From: Sceloporus undulatus
Lineage: Eukaryota > Chordata > Lepidosauria > Squamata > Phrynosomatidae
DNA: 64,000 bases
Direction: 5' to 3'
Assembly: GCF_019175285.1 (NCBI RefSeq)
Contig: NC_056525.1
Coordinates: forward strand, 127,072,267 to 127,136,266
The notes below the pieces were generated by a model that was given only the letters and a program-made list of their open reading frames with translations, was not told the origin of the DNA and ran no database searches. The first letter of the stretch is position 1, and each line of letters starts with the position of its first letter. Below are positions 57,034 to 64,000 of the stretch, one piece after another. A program made the position numbers and the translations under genes.

Positions 57034-57400
57034 ATAGTATCCTTGAGATGGAAGAGACTGAAGGGCCATCCAGTCCAACCCCCTTCTGCCATGCAGGAAA
57101 TCCCAATCAAAGCATCCCCATTGAGAGATGGCCATCCAGCCTCTGTTTAAAGACCTCCGAGGAAGGAGACTCTATTATACTCCGAGGAAGGAGTTTGTTC
57201 CACTGTTGTACAGCCCTTACTTACTGTCAGGAAGTCCCTCCTAATGTTGAGGTGGAATCTCTTTTTCTGCAGCTTGCACCCATTGCTCCAGGTCCTAGTC
57301 TCTGAAGCAGCAGAAAACAAGCTTTCTCCCTCTTCAATATGGCATGCTTTCAAATACTTAAACAGTGCTATCGTTTGCTGCCTAGGGATTTTGTGGGAGG
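57034..57400 (-). mobile_element. CR1 3' fragment in GAS5 intron 1
   Basis: Minus-strand CR1 (gatggaagagactgaagggc, ccatccagcctctgtttaaa, cagcccttacttactgtcag) truncated near 57385-57400. It lies between the promoter and the SNORD74 homologue. Confidence 0.88.
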
Positions 57401-57776
57401 CTCCCTTAAGGGACTGCAGCTTCCCATTTCTCTCTTTTCCTAAAGCAAGAGTCCTAGCTTTTGTTGCGGAATTGACAAGGGAAATTGAGGAACAGCACAC
57501 AATTTGGGTGGCTTTCAGCTGCATACAGAAGAGTGCTGTGTCATATTCCGGAAAACAGTTTTGGCTTTTTGCAGACAAGGTCTTAACCACTTTAACAAAT
57601 CAGGGTCAGGGATTCTGGGAGTCGGGAGTCCACAACATTTGGAGGAACAGAGCTTGGGAACCAAAGATATCAATAAGATTTCTAGTTATGGGTTTAAGCA
57701 TATTATATAGTATTACATAATGGAGACAAATCTCTCTGCTTGAGATGCCATTTAAGATGCGTGTACCCTTTCTGTG

Positions 57777-57848
57777 CCTGCGTGTGATGATAAATGATGT
57801 TGGTAGGGACATCTGATAACATGATGAATACCAACATCTCTGAGCAGG
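57777..57848 (+). ncRNA. SNORD74: C/D box snoRNA, SNORD74 homologue
   Basis: C box gtgatga (57784-57790), D' ctga (57813-57816), C' tgatga (57822-57827), D ctga (57840-57843), closed by a perfect 5-bp stem cctgc/gcagg. The guide stretch gttggtagggacatctga matches human SNORD74. It guides 2'-O-methylation of rRNA in the nucleolus. First snoRNA of the host gene, as in human. Confidence 0.93.
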
Positions 57849-58229
57849 TTTGGGTGTATAATAGATGGCTGATGAAGGACTTGAGTTGCCCCCACATTGT
57901 TCAACAAGAGCCTCAGTGTTAGCCTAGGGTATAAGTTGGCTGCTTGGCCTAATTGATGAAGCTTCCAGTGTTATATCACTTTTGAATACCAGTGCTAGAA
58001 AGATTAGATTTTGGTCTTGCTGGCAGATGGATTCTTAACTCTCCCAGCTTAGCAAAACCTTTTTACAAATAGGATTCTTGAAGTAGAAGATGAATCTTCA
58101 AAACAACAGTCAAGGGGCCAAGGAAATGCTACTATAGGTATAGCTATGACCTTGGTTTGAGAATACTGTTTGTGCTCTGCAGAAGAGGCAAGATTATGAT
58201 ATTGTGGTGCAATGAAATACAAATACCAA

Positions 58230-58345
58230 ATGCTGCAGGCAATATTTCAGAGGAAGGAGCTGGCAAAACCACCTCTTGAGTATTTGCCTAACAACCCTAT
58301 GAAGCTCATGGGGTCACCATAAGTGAACAGGCAACTTGAAGGCAC
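58230..58345 (+). mobile_element. 5S/BovB-type SINE tail
   Basis: 'cagaggaaggagctggcaaa', 'tgcctaacaaccctatgaag', 'gtcaccataagtgaacaggc' and 'aacttgaaggcaca' form the tail half of a BovB-tailed SINE in plus orientation. Confidence 0.7.
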
Positions 58346-58389
58346 AAGTGCACACACAAAATTGTACTGCCTTCAAATGAAGTGTATTA

Positions 58390-58643
58390 CAGTGGTACCT
58401 CGGGATACGAAATACCCAGGTTACGAAATTTTCGGGATACGAAAAAATCCCATAGGGAATTATTGTTCCGGGTTACGAATGTTTTTTCAGGTTACGAAAA
58501 AACTTTTGGTGCTTTTCGGCGCTATTTTACACGGAATCGCGGCTTTTCCCCATTAGCGCCTATGGCAATTCGGCTTACGAAGGCTTTTCGGGTTACGAAA
58601 GCGGCCGCGGAACGAATTACTTTCATAACCCGAGGCACCACTG
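58390..58643. mobile_element. mariner-like MITE in GAS5
   Basis: Starts cagtggtacctcgggatacg and ends cgaggcaccactg, with TA on both sides (58388-58389, 58644-58645). 254 bp. Inverse orientation of the copy at 9808-10062 and very similar to it. Confidence 0.9.
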
Positions 58644-59607
58644 TATATGGAATTGATGAAGGTTGTCTTTAACTTGTGCTTCTGAATTTATGCACTGCAA
58701 GGGCAAGTCTTAAAGTAAATGAGGCTGTGGTTTTTTCCATGAAGTAAAGGAGCAGGTATTAGTCTTCATGCTGCAAAAATGGCCGTTTGTAATCGAAGGC
58801 TTGCAGAGATACAAATGGTAAAAAGCACATTTGAGGGAATGGAGACAACCCAGTGAGAGCAGCAGAAAAGAAGCATTGAATCAGTTGGAGGAAAACCTAT
58901 TAGAGAGGAGTGGAATTGAATGGAGTAGTGAATCTGAGGAAACAGTGCAGTGTTCGCCTGAACACAAACACTTAACCAGTATTGTTTCAAAGAGAAAAAA
59001 ATATAGGAACTGAACAGTTTACAGTATTTCTATAGTTTTACGAAATGCTTTTTCTCCTCAGAGTGCAAATTAGAATGAAACTAATATGTAGAAAACCTGT
59101 ATTCTAATTTTCTCCTGTGGTTATAGAGCTGTTCTGATGCCACTGGAATGTATTCCAATGGTTCCACTGCAGGTTCATTGTGGCTGAGGCTCCCTTGGAT
59201 TTCCATTTAAAATAACTTTTGTTGTAAAGTAGTCCCTGCTGTCTGAAAATGTTCTCTTTTCTTTATAGGGTCAGAAGATCATGACTGCACTATCCCTTTT
59301 TAGATGGAAAAGAACATTGTTGAAGTCATTCCAAAATGCTTACTTAAATTAGGGGTAAGCAGAAGGTATGTTGGATTTACTGATAGATTTCTGGGGCACT
59401 TTGAATAAACGGGAAGTAGATTTTGTGTGGAATGACTGAGCTCCAGTTTCCTTGCTCAAAACAAATCCTTGGCTTCAGAAAATGTTTGGGTTTGTACCTT
59501 GTACCAGGCTGTGGTTGGTGGATCTTGGGGTCCCAGCAAGAAGAAAAGTAGCTCTTGCAAATCTGAAGTCTGCCTGCCCCTTAATGTAAGAGAAATAATA
59601 ACTTATG

Positions 59608-59696
59608 TTGTGCTGCAATGATGACACTTATTTGCTACTCTTGAACAGGAGAATGATGAGAATATTTAACCACCTTTATTTTAAACTGAGGCACAA
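59608..59696 (+). ncRNA. SNORD76: C/D box snoRNA, SNORD76 homologue
   Basis: Stem ttgtgc/gcacaa (59608-59613, 59691-59696), C box atgatga (59618-59624), C' atgatga (59653-59659), D ctga (59686-59689). The conserved stretches 'tatttgctactcttga' and 'ttaaccacctttattttaa' match human SNORD76. D' is ttga rather than ctga, as I recall for human. Confidence 0.93.
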
Positions 59697-60009
59697 TTAA
59701 TGATTTTAGAAGGGCTCTCTTTTCTAATCCTTTTTCTGCAGATTTTGTAAGCCACTACTTTCTTTACAGGGTTTGACAGAAGGACTCGGTGCTAATAGGA
59801 TGAAATACTGGTAAGGTTCTTCCAAACTACTGTGTAGTATTTATCTGATGGATGTAAATTCTAAAAGTAAGGGATGGACTATTGATTAGTGAGTTTTATA
59901 AATTGACTGTACAAAGTCTTCATAGAAACAGATTTTCCCCTGCAGTTGTGTATCCAAGATTAAATTGGATGGTACTACATAGTTAGCACCATCAAATATA
60001 GCTCATAAA

Positions 60010-60088
60010 GGATGTGTGTGATGACAACATAGTTCAGCAGATAATCTGTGATGAATACTGATGTCTTTCGCTCCTATCTGATGCATCC
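60010..60088 (+). ncRNA. C/D box snoRNA, SNORD77/SNORD80 family
   Basis: Stem ggatg/catcc extended by wobble pairs. C box gtgatga (60018-60024), C' gtgatga (60048-60054), D ctga (60078-60081). The guide stretches acatagttcagcaga and gtctttcgctcctat resemble the related human SNORD77 and SNORD80; I recall the latter as the closer match but cannot separate them safely. Confidence 0.82.
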
Positions 60089-60838
60089 TTTTTGAATTCA
60101 GTTTGTCTGCCATGAGGGTCTTGCTTTTTATGGCTGCCCAATACTAGTATATTTTAATTTTATAATGTGTGTATGACATTCATGAGCAAATACACAGATA
60201 AGGAACTGCCCCTCAAGGCAGTCCATTTTATTATCAACTCTTGATGTCAGGAAGCTCTTACTAATTTTAAGTAGTGTTTCACACCCTCTGTTTCTTTTTA
60301 CAGAAAACCTATGTGTAATTTGGCTGATCTGCTGTGTGACAGATTCCAACATGTCTATCAACAGGTACTATCAGTTTGCTTTGGATGACCAAAACACGTG
60401 TTACTGAAAGAAAAATGAATGTGGTGATGTTAGAAGAGTGCTTGTACTAAATGTGTGCAACTCCGTTACACAAATTGGACTTACTTTGAAGGAAGTGGGA
60501 GATGATGAATGTCAAGGCCCTTCTGTCTCCACTAGATGCTCTTCATCCACCATTGTCATATTGTACTTTTTGTGATTTAGCTGCCAACTGAGTAGAACAA
60601 TCTTTTGAGTTCACCTGCACCCATCAGTCTTGGCATTTTTGATGAAAGGACACTGATCTGATTTTTGTGCAAGTTCCTATGAAAATACATAGTAGCTGTG
60701 AATCATCCTCTACCTCTAAGTTTGAAGCTCTCCTTCATTTAACCTTTGTATTAACAGAGTAGCTCCTCTCTAAAATTTGTTGTTTTTACTTGTGATAGAC
60801 TAATACTGTAGTGGGAAACGTGGCATTATTAAAGTCTG

Positions 60839-60901
60839 CTGTACATGATGCTGAATCAGGTCACTGAGTCCAATGAGGATAAAGAATCAATACTGATACA
60901 G
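60839..60901 (+). ncRNA. Candidate C/D box snoRNA, not assigned
   Basis: A 63-nt unit with a perfect 5-bp stem ctgta/tacag, C box atgatgc (60845-60851; last base departs from the consensus), D' ctga (60864-60867), C' atgagga (60873-60879) and D ctga (60893-60896). It lies between two other snoRNAs at the spacing expected of an intron-encoded unit. I cannot match it to a named snoRNA; by position it could stand for SNORD79 or another diverged GAS5 snoRNA. Confidence 0.6.
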
Positions 60902-61375
60902 TAGACTACTGTAGTATTTTTTAAAAAGCTGAAATTGTGTAGTACTAAAAGCAGGTATTGTCTCTTCTACAGGTCTTCATGTACCAACCAGGTTGACATG
61001 GACAGATAAGCTGAAGCAGAGAAAGGCAAGTTAAAAGTTACAGGAAGGTTACTTACAGGAAGTCAGTTCAGGTTATCATACTTAGCAAAGTGGTGAAACC
61101 TTCTATAAGAGGTTGTGGAACTGTTTCTAAAGGCTGCATCTGGTGATGCTTTAATTCAGAGATGACCAACTGCATCTTCAACTATTTCTTTCTGAATGAT
61201 GGGGTCTTTCAGTGTACAACTATAAACAGAAATGTGAGCAACACGGCCTCCTTTAGGTCAGGCCTCAGAAAACTGAGTAAGGCACCTGCATTATGGTGGC
61301 TTGTTATGCTTGAAGGTGACTCACAAACTGCGGAAACATTCTTCAGTCTGTTTTGCTTAGTATTTAAATGCAAGC

Positions 61376-61446
61376 AGCTGGTGTGATGAGAAGCCAATAG
61401 AACTGACTTAAATAATGGAGGTTTTAATTAGCTCTACCTGACTGTA
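61376..61446 (+). ncRNA. SNORD44: C/D box snoRNA, SNORD44 homologue
   Basis: C box gtgatga (61383-61389), D' ctga (61403-61406) and D ctga (61438-61441). The D-guide stretch ttttaattagctctacctga matches human SNORD44 (one base differs). The terminal stem is short and its ends are approximate. Confidence 0.9.
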
Positions 61447-61820
61447 AGCATATGCTTGCATTTCCCCCCTATTTTATAACTAGTTTTCCCTAGGCTATCC
61501 TTAAAACCTTGCTTTTTTCCAGGATTAGCTCAACACTGAAGAACTATTTGTATGGTCAGAACTACTGTTAATGGTAAGTCACTAGGGAGAATCTACCTGA
61601 GTGAAAAGCACGTAGTTGGGATACTGTGTCAGTGACGTTTTGTGAGAATCTAAGTAGTAGTTACGGTGGATGGCCACTAATTCCGAAGTATTCCTGCCAG
61701 CAATGTTTTAACTGATCATGGCAGTTGATTATATACATGGTAAAAGTCAGCTTCAATATTAGGCATATAAAGGAAAACACCTGGATGGAGAAGAGCAGAA
61801 TATAAATGTTTGACTAATTT

Positions 61821-61920
61821 TTTTAGAGATATTCCTTGGGTTTGTGCACATTCCTAAGATTTGCTTAAGTTTTTAGAGATATTCCTTGGGTTTGTGCACA
61901 TTCCTAAGATTTGCTTAAGT
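61821..61920. repeat. Perfect 50-bp tandem duplication in GAS5
   Basis: The unit starting ttttagagatattccttggg occurs at 61821-61870 and again, without a single difference, at 61871-61920. It lies between the SNORD44 and SNORD78 homologues. Confidence 0.95.
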
Positions 61921-62092
61921 TTATTTAGTTAACAGCTCTGTGTCTGCCTAGATACCTACCCTAGAAAGACTGCCTAGAAGTCTTTAAGCACTGAAGAATT
62001 CAAGAAGCATTCTGTAGATTGTGTAACTATCACATTGGATTACTGTACCTGTATTTGTAGAATTTGCTAAGGAGTGTTAAGAGTAAAGCCAG

Positions 62093-62161
62093 CAGGGTTT
62101 AAAATGATGATTAAATGTCTGACCTGAAATCCTATGTGGATTAATTGTACTGAAAACCCTG
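62093..62161 (+). ncRNA. SNORD78: C/D box snoRNA, SNORD78 homologue
   Basis: A strong 8-bp stem cagggttt/aaaccctg, C box atgatga (62104-62110), D' ctga (62119-62122) within aaatgtctgacctgaaat, and D ctga (62150-62153). The aaatgtctgacctgaaat stretch matches human SNORD78. Confidence 0.9.
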
Positions 62162-62351
62162 TAAAAGTTTGGGTTTTTTTTTACACCATTGAATTCTTAA
62201 ATTGTTTAATGATGTGCATGTGAAATGGAAACTAATTTGGTAACTCTTACTTAGGTCCTGACTCCGGAACTACCAACTTGGGTAAGACCTCATTTTTTAA
62301 TTTCTGTTCTTTAGAGGTGAATTATTCAGAGCTATTTATAACACACAATTT

Positions 62352-62430
62352 GTAACCAATGATGAAATTAAATTCCGCCATATGAATGCTCGTGAAATTA
62401 ACACAATTCCGTTCCATTTACTGAGGTTAC
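62352..62430 (+). ncRNA. SNORD47: C/D box snoRNA, SNORD47 homologue
   Basis: Stem gtaacc/ggttac, C box atgatga (62359-62365), D ctga (62421-62424). The guide ccgttccattta before the D box matches human SNORD47. Confidence 0.93.
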
Positions 62431-62741
62431 TTAAATTGTCTCCAAAGTTTGTATAGTGCAGTGATTTGCTTTCTAATCTAAGCACTTGTATTTATGGCAG
62501 TAAATTGAAGTGTGAAATTCTGTAATGCCAACTTAAAAGAACATGTTGTATTTTTATAACACGTTTTTTTTCTCTTTAAATTACTAATAGGCACTGCAGT
62601 GTTAAGTTGCCTGTTGAGAGGTTAGTAAGATATGTAACCTTAATTTCACCCTGTGCGTTTGAATGTTTTTTCTACATATATTCTGTATCACTTTTGTTGC
62701 CTTTGTGGACTTGAATCAGAAAGGGAGCATTTAAATATTGA

Positions 62742-62760
62742 AATAAAAGTAGAAAATAAA
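62742..62760 (+). terminator. Probable GAS5 poly(A) signals
   Basis: Two AATAAA hexamers (62742-62747 and 62755-62760) follow the SNORD47 homologue and a region with no further exon signature. The SNORD75 homologue lies 160 bases beyond them, so either they are not the only end or that snoRNA is outside the host. Confidence 0.65.
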
Positions 62761-62922
62761 GCACATTTTATAAGAACTTAGGTTACATTATTGGTGTTTC
62801 CATCTTCAAGGAGTTTCTCCAAACATTCTGTCAGCTGAAGTAAACTACTGTGGTAGATGGACCAGTAGTCCCCTCCCGTCTAGTAAAATACACCAAAAAA
62901 TAACCCTGTGCACGCTAAAGGA

Positions 62923-62989
62923 AAAAGCCAATGATGTTTTAAGAGTAGTGGACAGAACAGATTTCTGAAAACATTGTACTGAGGCTTTT
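62923..62989 (+). ncRNA. SNORD75: C/D box snoRNA, SNORD75 homologue, displaced
   Basis: A perfect 7-bp stem aaaagcc/ggctttt, C box atgatgt (62931-62937), D' ctga (62965-62968), D ctga (62979-62982). The stretch taagagtagtggacagaa matches human SNORD75. In human this snoRNA lies between SNORD74 and SNORD76; here it is the last of the series. I saw no copy between the SNORD74 and SNORD76 homologues. Confidence 0.88.
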
Positions 62990-63532
62990 GTGGAAAAATG
63001 CTTCCTGTAGCTGGCCAGAAAAATGTCACAATTTGTTCTGGGTGTGTCATGGTACAGCGCTGTGTAAATTTACAGCGCTTTCTAAATAAACAATAATAAT
63101 ATATGACAGATTGAAATCATCAACTGTAGAAAGGAGTGAAATGAGAATATACAGGGCAAAGGTCTCTTCATGCATATCATATGTTCGCTTGAATGAAGGC
63201 ATTTGTGAATTTAGATGAGAAATTTGGAATTGAGTCTGATACATTAACAATTAACTAAGGCCCTTTGTTTAGTTGCAGTGGAAACCAATGAAGACAGACT
63301 GGTATTAATCTCTCAAACTATTGATGAATGGAGCTCCAAATATGCAGGTCACATTATGGGTGCTGTACCACTGAGCCTCTCTCTGCCCCATTGAGGTAAA
63401 GAAATTTTGTACCTGAGCCTGGTGACTGTTTCCCAGAATGCTAGTACAATGTCTTGCCATGTTAATCTGTTTCAGCATATATATAAAAAACAAATCCTGT
63501 AGTTCAGAGGTGCTGCATCTGATCAAGTAGAC
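62990..63532. other. No recognised gene
   Basis: Sequence downstream of the snoRNA series. A SINE/LINE tail remnant (cagcgctgtgtaaatttaca) lies near 63055-63100. Nothing of DARS2, the next gene in human, was recognised. Confidence 0.45.
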
Positions 63533-63961
63533 CAGGGGTAGGCAACCTGTGGCCCGTGGGCCGGATGTGGCCCGGCAAGGCCTTGGGACTGGCCCCCGCC
63601 CGGTCCTGCCGCCGATTGCTGCCGGAGCCTTTGGCCTCTCATGCGAGGGCGTGGGGCCTTTGGCCTATCAGGAGGAGGTAGGCAAGCGGCGGGCAAGGGG
63701 GGCAATTGTCTATAGAAGCCTCAGAAATATGCATTTATATTAACATTTTTTAAAAAATCAGCAATTTTTTTCGCGTGTCCTCCATTTTTATAAAAAAAGT
63801 GCCCTCCATTTGAAAATTTTGTCCTGCATTTGTCCCAGTTTATTTATTTATTTCATTTTTTTTTAATAAAAATATTTAATTATTTATTTTTTGGCTTCAG
63901 CCCCCCAGTTGTCTGAGGGACAGCAACCCGGCCCCCGGCTCAAAAAGGTTGCCTACCCCTG
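63533..63961. mobile_element. hAT-like MITE with perfect 8-bp duplication
   Basis: Ends caggggtaggcaacctgtgg and ggttgcctacccctg. The octamer aagtagac occurs on both sides (63525-63532, 63962-63969). It shares its ends with 46545-47260 but has a shorter interior with an AT-rich right half. Confidence 0.92.
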
Positions 63962-64000
63962 AAGTAGACTGTAGCTCACAAAAGTTTGTGCTAGAAATTT

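Larger units (their letters stand above)
56252..62775 (+). ncRNA. GAS5: GAS5-type snoRNA host gene
   Basis: A non-coding transcript unit inferred from its start (TATA box, 5'TOP-like cttctttctttcc), its head-to-head position with ZBTB37, and C/D snoRNAs homologous to those of human GAS5. Exon 1 probably ends at 56306 before gtgagt. The snoRNAs should sit one per intron and be processed from spliced-out introns; the spliced exons have no conserved ORF. Two AATAAA signals at 62742-62747 and 62755-62760 suggest an end near 62775. In other vertebrates 5'TOP control makes GAS5 RNA unstable during growth and stable on arrest. Internal exon borders cannot be set from the sequence alone. Confidence 0.88.

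Noticed and set aside
59100-59200. Possible C/D snoRNA around 'gttctgatgccactgg' and 'tggctgaggctc'
   Set aside because: C-box-like and D-box-like motifs with a gagc/gctc stem exist, but the C box is poor and no inner boxes or known guide were found.
60495-60680. Isolated agatgatga and ttgatgaaa motifs suggesting more snoRNAs
   Set aside because: No D box at a proper distance and no closing stem.
1-64000. CRISPR array, bacterial operon or retroviral provirus
   Set aside because: No spaced identical short repeats, no prokaryotic gene layout and no recognisable gag, pol or env of a retrovirus; all reverse-transcriptase fragments seen belong to LINEs or Penelope-like elements.

Overview
The window is nuclear DNA of a squamate reptile (lizard). 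It is dense with repeats typical of squamates: CR1 and RTE/BovB LINEs, Sauria-type tRNA SINEs, a 5S-rRNA-derived SINE, Penelope-like elements and many short hAT-like and mariner-like MITEs. I cannot name the species; an iguanian lizard is a guess.

Three host genes are recognisable, in the same relative order and orientation as I remember for human 1q25. SERPINC1 (antithrombin-III) lies on the + strand (coding exons 7283-20498, poly(A) signal 20558). ZBTB37 (BTB plus three C2H2 zinc fingers) lies on the - strand (coding exons 50841-49919, 43763-43670, 40635-40147). GAS5, the snoRNA host gene, starts head-to-head with ZBTB37 from a shared CpG-rich promoter near 56.2 kb and runs on the + strand to about 62.8 kb.

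Layout. 0-7 kb: repeats (CR1, SINEs, BovB) and the SERPINC1 5' flank. 7-20.6 kb: SERPINC1, six coding exons in repeat-rich introns, some with nested insertions. 20.6-21.8 kb: a repeat cluster between the two converging 3' ends. 21.9-40.1 kb: an AT-rich stretch, strikingly poor in repeats at both ends, which is probably a very long ZBTB37 3' UTR. 40.1-56 kb: ZBTB37 coding exons and introns. 55.7-56.6 kb: CpG island and divergent promoter. 56.2-63 kb: GAS5 with C/D snoRNAs homologous to SNORD74, 76, 77/80, 44, 78, 47 and 75, plus one unassigned candidate. 63.5-64 kb: a hAT-like MITE.

The genes do not form a pathway. SERPINC1 makes a liver-secreted anticoagulant serpin. ZBTB37 makes a putative nuclear DNA-binding regulator. 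GAS5 supplies snoRNAs that guide rRNA 2'-O-methylation. I did not find a previously undescribed system. The most interesting points are the displaced SNORD75 homologue beyond the apparent GAS5 poly(A) signal, the unassigned C/D snoRNA, changes at heparin-binding and glycosylation positions of antithrombin, the long repeat-poor putative 3' UTR, and several datable nested transposon insertions. No retroviral or other capsid-bearing element was recognised.
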